NCBI RefSeq assembly: GCF_029223185.1
Contig: NZ_JARHUG010000012.1
Coordinates: 85,022-149,021, forward strand
Length of the DNA stretch: 64,000 nucleotides
Direction of reading: 5' to 3'
Source of the DNA: Aliiglaciecola sp. CAU 1673
Lineage (GTDB): Bacteria; Pseudomonadota; Gammaproteobacteria; Enterobacterales; Alteromonadaceae
The notes under the pieces were generated by a model. The model was given only the letters and a program-made list of their open reading frames with translations, was not told the DNA's origin and searched no databases. Below are positions 54,367-64,000 of this stretch, piece by piece. Numbering within the stretch: position 1 is the first letter of the stretch; every line of letters begins with the position of its first letter. A program made the position numbers and the translations under genes.

Positions 54367-56199
54367 TTATTGAGCAACAGCGGCACCATTCCCGCCAGCA
54401 CTGTCTATCCATTGCTGCACTTTTCTTTCCAGCAATGGCATGGGCAGCGGACCATCCAGCAGCACCAAGTCATGGAAGTGCTTGATATCGAAGCGATCAC
54501 CCAGCTTGCTCTGTGCCATGTCACGCAGCTCCTGGAGCTTCAACTGCCCCGTTTTATAAGCCAGGGCCTGACCAGGCATGACCATATAACGCTCCACTTC
54601 GGCGGTCACATCGGACTCCACCATGGTCGAGTTATCCATCATATAGGCAATGGCTTGCTCACGGGTCCAGCCCTTGTGATGCAACCCGGTATCCACCACT
54701 AAACGCATGGCGCGGAACAGCTCAGCATTGAGTTTACCGAAATACTGGTAGGGATCGGTGAAAAAGCCCAAATCCTTACCCAGGCTCTCTGCGTACAAGG
54801 CCCAGCCTTCGGCGTACACGGTGTAGAAGTTCTGGGTGCGGATTTTCGGTAACCCTTTAATCTCATTTTGCAGGCTTAGCTGGAAATGATGGCCGGGCAC
54901 GGCTTCATGAATAGACAGTGTCTCGGTGCCGTATTTAGGCTGCCCCTTAAGATTGAAGGTGTTGGCGAAAAAGACACCCGGACGCGAGCCGTCTGCGGCC
55001 GCTGGAATATAGGAAGCGCCAGGCGCTGACTTGGCTTGTGCTTCCGGATAGGCTCTAAGCACATAGTCGGCTTTAGGAATGGTGCTGAACAGTTTGCTGA
55101 CCAGTGGGGCCATCTTTTCTTTGAGTTCGGTGTAAGCGTTAAGCACATCATCCGGCGATTCAAAATAAAACTTGGGATCGGTTTCCAGATAAGTAAAGAA
55201 TTCTTCCAGGCTGCCCTTGAAGCCCACCTCTTTGGCTACGGTACGCATTTCATCGTGGATGCGGGCCACTTCATTGAGACCGGTTTGATGAATTTGTTCG
55301 GCGGTCAGGGGCAAGGTGGTATTGACCTTGATCATATACTCATACCAGGCCTTACCCCCCGGCATGCCCGCCAGGCCGTGGCTTTCACGGGCCTTGGGCA
55401 AATACTCATTTTGCAGGAAGTCGGCCATTCGCTTAAAGGCTGGCGTCATACGCTTTTCAATCAGTGCCAGATAGGCTTTTTCGAGCTTGGCTTTTTCTTC
55501 TGCGCTGAGCTTTTCGCCAGCGTTATTGAGCGGACCCATTAATGGGCTTTGGCTGGGGTCATCAATGACTTGCGCCTGCATCTGCGGGATCATCGACTTC
55601 ACTACCGGCTTGGGTTGGACCACGCCTTGTTTGATGCCCTCGCGCATATTGATGATGGCCTGATCCATCCACACAACAAAACCTTCGGCTCGCTTGAGGA
55701 AGTTTTCAAAGTCCTGGGCGTTGTTAAACGGCTGTGCGCTCAGGCCTGAACCCAGTTGCACAAAGAAGTTATGGGGGCTGAAAATAAATTGATTCAGAGG
55801 TAATAGCTGGAAAGGGATTTCGCTGCCTTCAAGGTTGCTCTTCAGATTATTTTCGAAGATGTCGTAAGTATAAATATCCTGACCCTGCAGTTTACTCTTA
55901 TCAATTTTCTTCAGTGCAGCCAGATACTTCTTATCAATATCCACCCCTTCCTGAATAAAGGTTTCAGTCAGACTGTTGGGCCACAGATGATTAAATCTGT
56001 TGTCACCAAAAAACATGGCATTGATGGGGTTACGTGGCAAAGTCTCTTCGATGTACTGATCTGTCAGGGTTGTGAGTTTGACGCTTTCGCTTTGTTCAGC
56101 GGCAACTATAGCCTGAGGTGAAGTGGTGTTTTCTGCGCTGATCGCCAGCATCGGAGAGAATGCGCCGCATAGGGCCAGAGCGACTAGAGTCTTTTTCAT
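54367..56199 (-). CDS. DUF885-family putative metallopeptidase
   Basis: A 610-residue secreted protein (signal peptide TLVALALCGAFSPMLAISA). It has the DUF885 zinc-site pattern SIHEAVPGHHFQLSLQNE (His431, Glu432, His437/His438) and downstream YAEGWALYAESLGKD and the helical RLVVDTGLHHKGW segment. Structure resembles M3-like peptidases, so a periplasmic or surface peptidase is a reasonable inference. It is transcribed separately from ppa and hppA; its own terminator lies between it and ppa. Confidence 0.88.
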   Translation of the reverse strand: MKKTLVALALCGAFSPMLAISAENTTSPQAIVAAEQSESVKLTTLTDQYIEETLPRNPINAMFFGDNRFNHLWPNSLTETFIQEGVDIDKKYLAALKKIDKSKLQGQDIYTYDIFENNLKSNLEGSEIPFQLLPLNQFIFSPHNFFVQLGSGLSAQPFNNAQDFENFLKRAEGFVVWMDQAIINMREGIKQGVVQPKPVVKSMIPQMQAQVIDDPSQSPLMGPLNNAGEKLSAEEKAKLEKAYLALIEKRMTPAFKRMADFLQNEYLPKARESHGLAGMPGGKAWYEYMIKVNTTLPLTAEQIHQTGLNEVARIHDEMRTVAKEVGFKGSLEEFFTYLETDPKFYFESPDDVLNAYTELKEKMAPLVSKLFSTIPKADYVLRAYPEAQAKSAPGASYIPAAADGSRPGVFFANTFNLKGQPKYGTETLSIHEAVPGHHFQLSLQNEIKGLPKIRTQNFYTVYAEGWALYAESLGKDLGFFTDPYQYFGKLNAELFRAMRLVVDTGLHHKGWTREQAIAYMMDNSTMVESDVTAEVERYMVMPGQALAYKTGQLKLQELRDMAQSKLGDRFDIKHFHDLVLLDGPLPMPLLERKVQQWIDSAGGNGAAVAQ

Positions 56200-56547
56200 T
56201 CTGTGCGTTCCTGATTGGGGCCGACCAAGGTCAGCAAGTTTTTTACCCGCTTACGTTAACGGAAATGGCGTTGCAGAAAAGTCCCCAAGTGTTAGGGAAT
56301 GTAAATGAGGTGGAGCAGCCACCTTGCATTAAAAATATGCAATTTGCACAAATAGCAGGCTGACATAATGGCAGGGCGGGGTTATAGTCACTAAGCATTC
56401 TTGAAATTTACTAACGAAAACAAAGGGGTAAGACTGCCTCTGGTGTGGTAATGGCAGCGATATCAAACCCGTCGTTGATGGGCAGGCTTGGTATAGACCC
56501 CGGGCGCAATAAGCGTCAGTAACATTGATGTAACTTCAGGGGAAAAC
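56200..56547. other. divergent promoter region between the DUF885 gene and hppA
   Basis: A 348-base gap between divergent genes. No gene, tRNA or strong hairpin is visible. It should contain promoters for both, but no convincing -35/-10 pair or known riboswitch motif was recognised. Confidence 0.45.
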
Positions 56548-58542
56548 ATGACTGAATATTTTTACTTGCCGCCATTACTGGGCCTGCTTGGCCTGGTCTT
56601 TGCCTTTATTATTTATGCGCTAATCAAGCGCATTCCTGTGACCAATAAAGCCATCGGTGCCATTGCCGATCAAATCCATCTGGGGGCCATGGTCTTCATG
56701 CATCGTGAATATAAGATGCTGTTTACCTTTGCCCTGGCTCTGGGCATCGCGCTGTATTTTGCGCTAGGTCCTGACACGACACTCGCATTTGCAGTAGGTG
56801 CCATTTGTTCCGCGTTAGCCGGGTATATCGGCATGTTTACTGCCACCAAAGCCAATGTGCGCACCACCCAGGCCGCTCACGATAAAGGCGCGGCAGAGGC
56901 ACTATCCGTGGCCTTTATGGGTGGCTCCATTATGGGACTTTGTGTGGCCAGCATGGGATTGTTGGGTTTGGGTATGCTGTATTGGTTTTTTGGTGGCGAC
57001 CCCGAAACCGCCCATGTAATTCATGGCTTTGGTATGGGCGCTTCAGTAGTGGCACTATTTTCGCGGGTGGGCGGTGGTATTTTTACCAAGAGCGCCGATG
57101 TGGGTGCCGATTTGGTGGGTAAGGTTGAAGCCGGGATCCCCGAGGATGATCCTCGCAACCCTGGCGTGATTGCCGACAACGTCGGTGACAATGTGGGTGA
57201 CGTTGCCGGTATGGGTTCGGATATTTTCGAATCCTATTGTGGCTCCATGATTGCCACTATCGCCATCGCCTCCACTATGGTGGTCGGTGCCTTGGGCAGC
57301 AGAGAATCACTGATGTTTCTGCCCCTGGCGTTGGCCTCTACCGGTCTGCTTTGCTCGGTATTAGGCATTCTGCTGGTCAAAGTGATGTCCGGCAGTAAGC
57401 CCGATGTAGCACTTCGTGCCGGTACCATGTCGGCTGCCCTTATCTTTATTATCGCAGCTTATTTCGTGATCCAGCAGGTGGGTATTGCCACTGAAGTCTG
57501 GTGGTCAGTATTAACAGGCGCGCTGGGCGGTATTATCATCGGTCTGGTCACTGAGTATTACACCGCCTCCTCTCCGATTCGCAAAATTGCCAAGGCCGGT
57601 GAAACCGGTCCCGCTACTGTGATGATCACCGGTTTGTCCGTGGGGATGCAGTCGGTGGTGGTCCCAGTGCTGACCATTTGCGCCATCATCTACTTCTCTA
57701 CCACTTTATCCGGCCTGTATGGTGTTGGTATTGCCGCAGTCGGCATGCTGGCCACTGTGGGTATTACCATGGCTATAGATGCCTATGGCCCGGTAGCAGA
57801 CAATGCCGGGGGTATTGCCGAGATGGGCGGTCTGGGCAAAGAAACCCGCGCCATTACCGATTCGTTGGATGAGCTGGGTAACACCACTGCAGCCATTGGT
57901 AAAGGGTTTGCAATTGGTGCAGCGGCGCTGGCGGCATTGGCCATTATTGCCGCTTTTGTGGAAACCATGAGCAATCGCTATGACCACTTCACCTTACACT
58001 TAGGCGATCCCATCGTATTGGTAGGATTGTTTATTGGTGGCATCCTGCCGTTTTTGATTGCCTCAATCACCATGACTGCAGTGGGCGATGCGGCATTCGA
58101 TATGATCCAGGAAATTCGCCGTCAGTTCCGCGAAATAAAAGGGCTGATGGAAGGAACCGCGCAGCCTGATACCGCGCGGTGTGTAGATATCGCCACGCAA
58201 GCCGCGTTGAAGAAAATGATTTTGCCCGGCGTGCTGGCAGTAGCCGTACCACCCATCGTTGGTTTTGGATTGGGCCCCCACGCTTTAGGCGGGATGCTCG
58301 GTGGAGCGCTACTTGGCTGTGTGCTGCTGGCGCTGATGATGGCCAATGCCGGGGGCGCCTGGGACAATGCCAAAAAATTCGTGGAAAAAGGCAACTATGG
58401 CGGTAAGGGCTCTGCAGTTCATGCGGCTGCCGTCGTCGGCGATACCGTAGGCGATCCTTTTAAAGATACCTCCGGCCCCTCCATGAACATTCTGATCAAT
58501 GTGATGGCCATTGTCAGTTTGGTTATCGCGCCCCTTCTATAA
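56548..58542 (+). CDS. hppA: membrane-bound ion-pumping pyrophosphatase (K+-stimulated type)
   Basis: Couples pyrophosphate hydrolysis to export of H+ or Na+. The 664-residue protein has about 16 membrane helices and the acidic substrate loop [42 protein letters not shown] with Mg-pyrophosphate ligands, and a second loop [16 protein letters not shown]. Ala448 and Gly451 (in [10 protein letters not shown]) are the residues of the K+-dependent class; K+-independent enzymes have Lys at the first position. Whether H+ or Na+ is pumped is not certain. A terminator follows at 58550. The soluble enzyme ppa lies close by. Confidence 0.95.
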   Translation: MTEYFYLPPLLGLLGLVFAFIIYALIKRIPVTNKAIGAIADQIHLGAMVFMHREYKMLFTFALALGIALYFALGPDTTLAFAVGAICSALAGYIGMFTATKANVRTTQAAHDKGAAEALSVAFMGGSIMGLCVASMGLLGLGMLYWFFGGDPETAHVIHGFGMGASVVALFSRVGGGIFTKSADVGADLVGKVEAGIPEDDPRNPGVIADNVGDNVGDVAGMGSDIFESYCGSMIATIAIASTMVVGALGSRESLMFLPLALASTGLLCSVLGILLVKVMSGSKPDVALRAGTMSAALIFIIAAYFVIQQVGIATEVWWSVLTGALGGIIIGLVTEYYTASSPIRKIAKAGETGPATVMITGLSVGMQSVVVPVLTICAIIYFSTTLSGLYGVGIAAVGMLATVGITMAIDAYGPVADNAGGIAEMGGLGKETRAITDSLDELGNTTAAIGKGFAIGAAALAALAIIAAFVETMSNRYDHFTLHLGDPIVLVGLFIGGILPFLIASITMTAVGDAAFDMIQEIRRQFREIKGLMEGTAQPDTARCVDIATQAALKKMILPGVLAVAVPPIVGFGLGPHALGGMLGGALLGCVLLALMMANAGGAWDNAKKFVEKGNYGGKGSAVHAAAVVGDTVGDPFKDTSGPSMNILINVMAIVSLVIAPLL

Positions 58543-58549
58543 GCAAAAT

Positions 58550-58570
58550 AGGCGCCTGCGGGCGCCTTTT
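58550..58570 (+). terminator. intrinsic terminator of hppA
   Basis: GGCGCC (58551-58556) and GGCGCC (58561-58566) form a stem around TGCG and are followed by TTTT. It lies 8 bases after the hppA stop. Confidence 0.8.
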
Positions 58571-58648
58571 CTCACTGGTCAGACACCCTGAATAAGCATA
58601 TGCTTTAGAAGCAGCTTTTGGTGCATCAGTGGTTGTTAAAGGTAGCCA

Positions 58649-59464
58649 ATGTTCAAAGTCGTCGTTTGCATTTTGATCTTAGCCAGCTTCAGTGCCTGGG
58701 CGGATGAAGGTAAACGCACTTTCCTGATCGGTATTCAGGAACGCCCTCTCTATCGCGAGAAGAGTCCATCCGGTGAATGGTCGGGCATCGATATCGATAT
58801 CGTCCAAGCAGTCTTCGCACAAAGCCCCTTTCAGTTTGAGTTGGTGGAATCGCCATGGCAACGGATCCTCAAAGAAGTGGAGTTGGGCGCGTATGATATG
58901 GCTTTGTCTGCAGCCAAAACGCCCGAGCGTGAACGTTATGCAAGATTTTCTACCGTGCCTTTTCGCCAGGGGCACAATATGTTGTTTGTGGGCACGGAAC
59001 ATCTGCAGGCCCTGCAAAACATTACTCAGCTGTCGGATCTAAAAGGACGAAAATTTAAATTGGGCGTGCTTCGTGGGATTTCCTATTCGGATGAGTTTGA
59101 CCAATTGAGCAATCAATCCTGGTTTAAGCAGAGCCTGGTGGTACTGGATCAGGCTGACCGTTTACCGCAGATGTTGTTGCTTGGCAGGATAGAGGGGTAC
59201 CTGGACTCAGAATACGGAGGTCAGCAAAGGGTCAACACCCACAGTGAATATGCCGGCAAGATCAAAGCACTGGCTTATATGACAACGGAGCAAGAGGCAC
59301 AGACATTCCTGATGTTCTCAAAGCTTTCTGTCAGTGAGGAGGACGTTGCTGTCTTTGACGCGGCTTTGGCGCAAATTCGGGAGCTTGGCATTCTCGAGCA
59401 GATACTCAATCACAGAATTGCCATCCGTCCTGCAGAGAGTGTAAAGCTCTCTAGTGCACCCTAA
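58649..59464 (+). CDS. periplasmic solute-binding protein (family 3 type)
   Basis: A 271-residue secreted binding protein. It has a signal peptide (KVVVCILILASFSAWA), then a family-3 pattern: FLIGIQERPLYREKSPSGEWSGIDIDIVQAVF, LGAYDMALSAAKTPERERYARFSTVPF and a cleft strand KFKLGVLRGISYSDEFDQL. No ABC permease or ATPase is adjacent, so its partner is elsewhere or it has a sensing role. Ligand unknown. It converges with tpm. Confidence 0.8.
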   Translation: MFKVVVCILILASFSAWADEGKRTFLIGIQERPLYREKSPSGEWSGIDIDIVQAVFAQSPFQFELVESPWQRILKEVELGAYDMALSAAKTPERERYARFSTVPFRQGHNMLFVGTEHLQALQNITQLSDLKGRKFKLGVLRGISYSDEFDQLSNQSWFKQSLVVLDQADRLPQMLLLGRIEGYLDSEYGGQQRVNTHSEYAGKIKALAYMTTEQEAQTFLMFSKLSVSEEDVAVFDAALAQIRELGILEQILNHRIAIRPAESVKLSSAP

Positions 59465-59474
59465 AAGTTAGGTG

Positions 59475-60113
59475 TCACTTTGACGCTAATAGCCATACGC
59501 ATTCCCTGGCAGGGCATTTTCCTTTCAGACCACCAGGCACTTCCTTAGCCGCCAGTTGTTGTAATTGGTAGTTTGGCTGGTAATGAGCAGTGATTTCTTT
59601 TTCTGTCACCGAAAACGGGGGCCCTGGCATCAGACGTTGATCGTACTCGAAGCTGATCAGCAACATGGGGGCTCTTGCGGTTAGTGCCATTAAGTGAGTT
59701 GTGTATTGCAGGCGCATAGATTCGGGCAGAGCCACCATCGCTGCCCGGTCGTAGATTGCATCCACGTGGCCCAAGGTTTGCGCCTGCATAGCAAAAAAGT
59801 CACCTACGTAGATATCCAGATTTTCGGCTCTGTAGTGCTTTCCCTTTGACCATTCTGATATCGTCGGTGTCACTCCTAACTCGGCAAAGAGTTGCTGGAT
59901 AGCGATTTCGCTTAACTCAGCGCCTACGACCTTAAGGTCTTGGGCCAGTAACCAGGTAATATCCAGTGTTTTGCCGCATAAGGGCAAAAATATGCGCTCG
60001 CCTTTGTTCAGGTTCAGGGAACTGAAATGCTCAACCAGCATAGGATTGGCTTCACTGCCGTGAAAGCCGATTTCGTTGCTTGCCCAGCGTTGATGCCAAA
60101 AACTCGCGTCCAT
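59475..60113 (-). CDS. tpm: thiopurine S-methyltransferase
   Basis: S-adenosylmethionine-dependent methyltransferase of the TPMT family, which in bacteria methylates thiopurines and some selenium/tellurium compounds. From ATG 60113 the product is 212 residues, with the family N-terminus MDASFWHQRWASNEIGFHGS, SAM motif IFLPLCGKTLDITWLLAQ, and YDRAAMVALPESMRLQYTTHL. The longer in-frame start at 60212 would run into the yebG promoter region and is rejected. It is divergent from yebG. Confidence 0.92.
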   Translation of the reverse strand: MDASFWHQRWASNEIGFHGSEANPMLVEHFSSLNLNKGERIFLPLCGKTLDITWLLAQDLKVVGAELSEIAIQQLFAELGVTPTISEWSKGKHYRAENLDIYVGDFFAMQAQTLGHVDAIYDRAAMVALPESMRLQYTTHLMALTARAPMLLISFEYDQRLMPGPPFSVTEKEITAHYQPNYQLQQLAAKEVPGGLKGKCPARECVWLLASK

Positions 60114-60215
60114 CACTGTTCTCTGCTTAGCTGTATTTTTGGCGACTATATCTAAGCCCTGTTTTGTATCCAAGCGGGAAATCCAAAAGGCTAATCGTTG
60201 GGAATACCTCAAATA

Positions 60216-60235
60216 TACTGTACATAAAAACAGTT
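60216..60235. promoter_or_regulatory. LexA (SOS) box upstream of yebG
   Basis: TACTGTACATAAAAACAGTT matches the gammaproteobacterial LexA consensus CTGT-N8-ACAG with conserved flanking TA. It is centred about 55 bases before the yebG ATG and lies between divergent tpm and yebG, so LexA should repress yebG; tpm could also be affected. Confidence 0.85.
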
Positions 60236-60278
60236 GTCGTGGTAGCCTGATTTCAATTCATACCAAGGGGAGCAAACG

Positions 60279-60596
60279 ATGGCCGTAATCACAAAATATG
60301 TTGTGGAGCACAAAGGGGTGGAGAAGCTGGTGACGACAGATAAGAAAGAGGCAGACCAGTACGACAAGATGCTGGAGGTGGCTGATAATCTGGCCGACTA
60401 TATCCAGGGTAAAGGTTTAGGGCTGGATGAGCAGACCCTGGAAACGCTCTCTATCCTGCTGTCTCAGAACAAAGACCAGGTATCCAAACTGTTCAAAGGA
60501 GCCAATGCGGCAGAATTGCTGGCCGAAGAACCGCAAAATGAAGCTGAAGCCGCAGCCGATAATCAAGTAGTGAAACTGGCCAAGAAAAAGGCCTGA
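60279..60596 (+). CDS. yebG: YebG-family SOS-induced protein
   Basis: YebG is a small DNA-damage-inducible protein of unknown function. The 105-residue protein matches E. coli YebG from the N-terminus (MAVITKYVVEHKGVEKLVT, DKKEADQYDKMLEVADNLADYI) to the acidic, Lys-rich C-terminus. The SOS box at 60216-60235 supports the assignment. It is followed by a terminator shared with fbp. Confidence 0.92.
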   Translation: MAVITKYVVEHKGVEKLVTTDKKEADQYDKMLEVADNLADYIQGKGLGLDEQTLETLSILLSQNKDQVSKLFKGANAAELLAEEPQNEAEAAADNQVVKLAKKKA

Positions 60597-60611
60597 AAAG
60601 ACAGTGAATAG

Positions 60612-60643
60612 GGTGTCGCCGGCATTGCCGACGACACCTTTTT
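60612..60643 (+). terminator. intrinsic terminator of yebG
   Basis: GGTGTCG (60612-60618) pairs with CGACACC (60632-60638) around an inner CGGC/GCCG stem with one mismatch, and TTTTTA follows. On the opposite strand no T-tract is present, so it mainly serves yebG, though it lies at the end of fbp too. Confidence 0.8.
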
Positions 60644-60644
60644 A

Positions 60645-61616
60645 TTAGTCTTTGTAGTAACCGACGCAAGCATTCACTTCATCGGCAGAACCCAGCAGTA
60701 CTGGTACCCGCTGGTGGATGTCGGTGGGCATCACTTCCAGAATACGGCCATGGCCAGTGGATGCACCGCCACCGGCCTGTTCCATCAAAAAGGCCATGGG
60801 ATTGGCTTCATACATCAGTCGCAGCTTACCGGGTTTCTTGGCTTCACGATTGTCCCAGGGATAAGCAAAGATGCCGCCACGGCATAGCACGCGGTGAATA
60901 TCACCGACCATGGCTGCCACCCAGCGCATATTGTAGTTTTTGCCACGGGGTCCCTGGTCGCCTGCCAAAAGATCAGCCACATACTGTTGCATACAGGGCT
61001 CCCAGTGACGCTGGTTGGAGGTATTGATGGCAAATTCCTGGGTTTCTTTGGGCACCTGTACATTGCCCCGAGTCAGCAGGAAACCGCCGTGGGTTTTATC
61101 CAGCGTATACAGATGGGTACCACGGCCGGTGGTCATGGCCAGCATGGTGGAGGGACCGTATAGAACGTAGCCCGCCGCCACTTGCTGGGTACCGGGCTGC
61201 AAAAAGGCGGAAGGATCGCTTGGCTCCATCCATTGCGGTGCATGGAAAATAGAGAAAATGGTACCGATCAGGCTGTTAATGTCGGTGTTGGATGAGCCAT
61301 CCAGCGGATCGAAGCTGACCAGGTACTTACCTTCGGGGTTACAGCCGATCACATTGTCTTCTTCTTCAGAGGAAATGGCTTTTACGTACCCGGACTCGGA
61401 AAGAATGTCTTTGAGGATCTGGTTAGAGATCACATCCAGCTTTTTCTGGCGTTCACCCTGCACATTGTCACTCAGGGTCGAGCCCAGCACACCGGCTAAC
61501 GCGCCCTGGCTGACCCGGAAGGAAATCTCTTTGCAGGCCGCCAGCAGTGTGCGGATCAGCAGGATTAACTCTAGGGGGCAGCCGTCTTCTTGTAATTGGG
61601 TATTGAGTCGTTTCAT
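60645..61616 (-). CDS. fbp: fructose-1,6-bisphosphatase, class 1
   Basis: Gluconeogenic enzyme that makes fructose-6-phosphate. The 323-residue protein has class I signatures: metal-binding Glu-rich segment [13 protein letters not shown], the [21 protein letters not shown] loop and the C-terminal sugar-binding region [23 protein letters not shown]-site residues are near the N-terminus. It is convergent with yebG and divergent from mpl, with about 175 bases between fbp and mpl. Confidence 0.96.
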   Translation of the reverse strand: MKRLNTQLQEDGCPLELILLIRTLLAACKEISFRVSQGALAGVLGSTLSDNVQGERQKKLDVISNQILKDILSESGYVKAISSEEEDNVIGCNPEGKYLVSFDPLDGSSNTDINSLIGTIFSIFHAPQWMEPSDPSAFLQPGTQQVAAGYVLYGPSTMLAMTTGRGTHLYTLDKTHGGFLLTRGNVQVPKETQEFAINTSNQRHWEPCMQQYVADLLAGDQGPRGKNYNMRWVAAMVGDIHRVLCRGGIFAYPWDNREAKKPGKLRLMYEANPMAFLMEQAGGGASTGHGRILEVMPTDIHQRVPVLLGSADEVNACVGYYKD

Positions 61617-61790
61617 AAGGGCATGGACCTTTGCTATGTCGGTGACCGACTAAGTTGTTATTTGTAGGGTATTTTTATTATTCGCCTATTGTATCCAATT
61701 CCACCGGGACTGTCCCGCATGCGGTAGTCCTGGCCTGAGTTGACGTACTTCTGATAGTCTTTGCCACAGTTTATTTCTGTAGTTTTTTCT

Positions 61791-63149
61791 ATGCATATTC
61801 ATATTCTTGGTATCTGTGGCACCTTTATGGGGGGGATTGCCGCCCTGGCCAAAGCTCTGGGTCACAAAGTCACCGGCTCCGATGCCAATGTCTATCCGCC
61901 CATGAGCACGCAATTAGAAACGCTCGGTATTGAGCTTTTTCAGGGCTTCGACCCGGTGCAATTTGCCGAGCAGCCGGATTTGGTGGTGATCGGCAATGCC
62001 ATGAGTCGAGGCAATCCGGCAGTCGAATATGTGCTGGAGCGCGGTTTGTATTACACCAGCGGCCCGCAGTGGTTATTGGAAAATCTGCTTAAAGATCGCT
62101 GGGTGCTGGCGGTATCCGGTACCCATGGTAAAACCACCACCTCCAGTATGCTGGCCTGGATCTTGGAATATGCCGGTTTGAAGCCGGGTTTTTTGATTGG
62201 CGGTATTCCCGAAAATTTCGGTATTTCTGCGGCGTTGGGTGAATCCCCCTTTTTCGTGATCGAAGCCGATGAATACGACAGTGCCTTTTTCGATAAGCGT
62301 TCTAAGTTTGTGCACTATCGTCCACGCACATTAATCCTCAACAACCTTGAGTTTGATCACGCCGATATCTTCGATGACTTGGCGGCTATCCAAAAGCAAT
62401 TCCATCACCTTATTCGTATGGTGCCAGGCAATGGTTTGATATTGAGCCCGGCGGAGGATCAGCCTTTGCAGCAAGTGCTGGCCAAAGGTTGCTGGACCCC
62501 GTTTGAGCAAACCGGTAAAGACTGGCAAGTGGAGAAAGTGACGGCTGATGGCTCGGCTTTTAATGTGCTGTTACAGGGCGAAAACCTTGGTCAGGTAAAA
62601 TGGGGTTTACTCGGCGATCACAATACGCAAAACGCGCTGATGGCAATAGCCGCTGCCCGCCATGCTGGTGTACCGCCTGCGGTAGCCATCGAGGCGTTGG
62701 CCAGTTTTCAAAACGTTAAACGGCGTATGGAAGTCAAAGGTAAGGTGGCGGATATCACTCTGTACGATGATTTTGCCCATCATCCTACCGCCATTGCCAC
62801 GACCTTAGGCGGTCTTCGCGCCAGGGTTGGCAAGGAGCGCATCCTGGCCATTCTGGAGCCGCGCTCCAATACCATGAAAATGGGCGTACATAAGGATACC
62901 CTGGTGAACTCTTGGCAGGCTGCCGATTCGGCATTGGTGTTTGAGCCGGACAATCTGCCATGGTCTATGCAGGATCTGGTGGCGGGCAGTCAGGTACCCT
63001 CAACCTGCCATAAAGACTTGCAGGACCTAATCAATACAGCAGTGGCGCAAGCCAAGCCCGGCGACCATATTTTGGTGATGAGTAACGGTGGTTTTGGTGG
63101 CATTCATCAGAAACTGCTCTCGGCCCTGGAGCAAAAATATGGCCTTTAA
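61791..63149 (+). CDS. mpl: UDP-N-acetylmuramate:L-alanyl-gamma-D-glutamyl-meso-diaminopimelate ligase Mpl
   Basis: Murein peptide ligase: reattaches recovered tripeptide to UDP-MurNAc for cell-wall recycling. The 452-residue protein has Mur-ligase domains: N-terminal UDP-binding [30 protein letters not shown], central ATP loop [35 protein letters not shown], and C-terminal [32 protein letters not shown] 61791 is chosen by the conserved start MHIHILG; an upstream in-frame start at 61761 adds ten residues. It overlaps ubiX by 11 bases. Confidence 0.95.
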   Translation: MHIHILGICGTFMGGIAALAKALGHKVTGSDANVYPPMSTQLETLGIELFQGFDPVQFAEQPDLVVIGNAMSRGNPAVEYVLERGLYYTSGPQWLLENLLKDRWVLAVSGTHGKTTTSSMLAWILEYAGLKPGFLIGGIPENFGISAALGESPFFVIEADEYDSAFFDKRSKFVHYRPRTLILNNLEFDHADIFDDLAAIQKQFHHLIRMVPGNGLILSPAEDQPLQQVLAKGCWTPFEQTGKDWQVEKVTADGSAFNVLLQGENLGQVKWGLLGDHNTQNALMAIAAARHAGVPPAVAIEALASFQNVKRRMEVKGKVADITLYDDFAHHPTAIATTLGGLRARVGKERILAILEPRSNTMKMGVHKDTLVNSWQAADSALVFEPDNLPWSMQDLVAGSQVPSTCHKDLQDLINTAVAQAKPGDHILVMSNGGFGGIHQKLLSALEQKYGL

Positions 63150-63759
63150 AGGACAAATAACACTGGCAATTACCGGCGCTTCCGGTGCGCCTTATGCCCT
63201 GCGACTGCTCGAGATATTGGTCAAAGCCGAGTATCAGGTTTTTGTGTTGATTTCTTCTGCCGCACGGGTGGTGCTGGCTACCGAGGAAAATTTGCAGATC
63301 CCCGCAAATCCCCAGTCGGCCACCGAATGGCTACAAGAACGTTATCAGGCCAAGGCCGAGCAAATCCGGGTATTTGGTAAGGATGAATGGTTCTCGCCGG
63401 TAGCCTCAGGCTCGGCGGCACCCAAGCAAATGGTGGTCTGTCCCTGCTCCACCGGCACCTTGTCGGCCATCGCCGTAGGTGCCAGCGATAACCTGATTGA
63501 GCGGGCCGCCGATGTGGTGATTAAAGAGCGCGGCCAGCTGATCCTGGTGCCAAGGGAAATGCCCCTATCCAGTATTCATTTGGAAAATATGCTTAAACTC
63601 TCCAATTTGGGCGTCACCATTATGCCCGCCAGCCCAGGCTTTTATCACAATCCGCAGTCCATTCAGGATTTAGTGGATTTTGTGGTGGCCCGTATTCTGG
63701 ACCACCTGGGGTTGGATCAGGATTTAATGGCGCGCTGGGGGTATCAGCGAAAACGTTGA
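63139..63759 (+). CDS. ubiX: flavin prenyltransferase UbiX
   Basis: Makes prenylated FMN for the ubiquinone decarboxylase UbiD. The 206-residue protein starts with [21 protein letters not shown] (FMN-binding Rossmann start), followed by [52 protein letters not shown], the flavoprotein motif, and [24 protein letters not shown]. The ATG 63139 within mpl is chosen by family length and N-terminus. mpl-ubiX adjacency occurs in other gammaproteobacteria. Confidence 0.95.
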   Translation: MAFKGQITLAITGASGAPYALRLLEILVKAEYQVFVLISSAARVVLATEENLQIPANPQSATEWLQERYQAKAEQIRVFGKDEWFSPVASGSAAPKQMVVCPCSTGTLSAIAVGASDNLIERAADVVIKERGQLILVPREMPLSSIHLENMLKLSNLGVTIMPASPGFYHNPQSIQDLVDFVVARILDHLGLDQDLMARWGYQRKR

Positions 63760-63771
63760 ATTAGATCTAGG

Positions 63772-63787
63772 CTCAATAAGCATTGAG
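63772..63787 (+). terminator. possible hairpin after ubiX
   Basis: CTCAAT (63772-63777) pairs with ATTGAG (63782-63787) around AAGC, 13 bases after the ubiX stop. The stem is short and AT-rich and no T-run follows, so it is a weak candidate. Confidence 0.35.
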
Positions 63788-63815
63788 CAGATTCTCTTCT
63801 AAATTGATCGGTATT

Positions 63816-63998
63816 TTAGTAGACCCAGTCTAGCAAAAACGCTAAAGAACTTACCTTTAAACAAGAGTCTAAATCTGGGCGCTGGGGGATCCCCTCATAA
63901 TTCAGGTCTCCCCAGCGTGTGGACCAGACGAGAATATTCGTGTAAAGCCCAGAGTAGACGTTGCTCAGAGATAAGATAGTTAGGCCGTTTCCTGACCT
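63816..63998 (-). other. unassigned edge region with open frames on the minus strand
   Basis: The last 240 bases hold no recognised gene. Reading inward from the edge on the minus strand, one frame is open for about 60 codons to TAA at 63816-63818 (ending FLLDWVY), and a second is open for 34 codons to TGA at 63895-63897 (ending LVHTLGRPEL). One may be the end of a gene beyond the window. An 8-bp inverted repeat CGCTGGGG/CCCCAGCG spans about 63880-63918. Confidence 0.3.
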
Positions 63999-64000
63999 CC

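Noticed and set aside
56487..56494. CTTGGTAT copies at 56487, 60260 (inverted) and 61804 as further element ends
   Set aside because: An 8-base word is expected about twice by chance in 64 kb on both strands; no longer match to the element end.

Overview
The window is ordinary gammaproteobacterial chromosome, most like the Alteromonadaceae / Alteromonadales. This rests on a complete MSHA type IV pilus locus running into mreBCD, an E. coli-type ArcA, YebG, TldD/PmbA, YhdP, RsmC, TrmB, the UvrA/Ssb neighbourhood and a membrane pyrophosphatase. No tRNA, rRNA, CRISPR array, prophage or transposase gene was found. Coding is dense on both strands, and several starts appear to be TTG or GTG (mutY, mreD, uvrA, an MFS gene, a small secreted protein).

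Layout: (1) 1-5.9 kb: the 5' end of mutY (minus), an alpha/beta hydrolase, trmB, rsmC, then a 0.5 kb region with a 267-bp inverted-repeat element and a 77-residue orphan gene, then glgA, a small secreted protein and a convergent DUF3293 gene. (2) 6-9.9 kb: a membrane histidine kinase translationally coupled to a YfiR-family periplasmic protein, then arcA and a lone solute-binding protein. (3) 10-22.5 kb: pmbA (minus) and darP (plus) are divergent, followed by the minus-strand block mreB-mreC-mreD-maf-rng-yhdP-nit-tldD, where most genes overlap by a few bases. (4) 22.7-38.5 kb: the minus-strand MSHA operon in the order mshI, a pilN-like gene, J, K, L, M, N, E, G, F, B, A, C, D, O, P, Q. (5) 38.8-41.9 kb: a response regulator and a PAS hybrid kinase occupy the place where csrD/mshH lies in Vibrio. 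(6) 42.3-48.4 kb: ssb and a YajR-like transporter diverge from uvrA, a thioesterase and a 2OG oxygenase. (7) 48.4-51.8 kb: a minus-strand group of PstS-like binding protein, porin and chemoreceptor. (8) 51.9-64 kb: DUF3299, an MFS transporter, soluble pyrophosphatase ppa, a DUF885 protein, membrane pyrophosphatase hppA, a binding protein, tpm, SOS-boxed yebG, fbp, mpl and ubiX.

Functional themes: surface attachment (MSHA pilus whose ATPase MshE carries two clear c-di-GMP-binding MshEN motifs), cell shape and envelope (MreBCD, YhdP, Mpl), respiratory and envelope signalling (ArcA, the YfiR-linked kinase, the hybrid kinase/regulator pair), DNA repair (MutY, UvrA, Ssb, YebG) and pyrophosphate handling by both a soluble and a membrane enzyme.

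No clearly undescribed multi-gene system is visible. The best leads are the structured inverted-repeat element and orphan gene upstream of glgA, the YfiR-partnered histidine kinase, the two-component pair that replaces csrD at the head of the MSHA locus, and an MshQ whose N-terminus is an Asn/Gly-rich repeat that may form a beta-helix.
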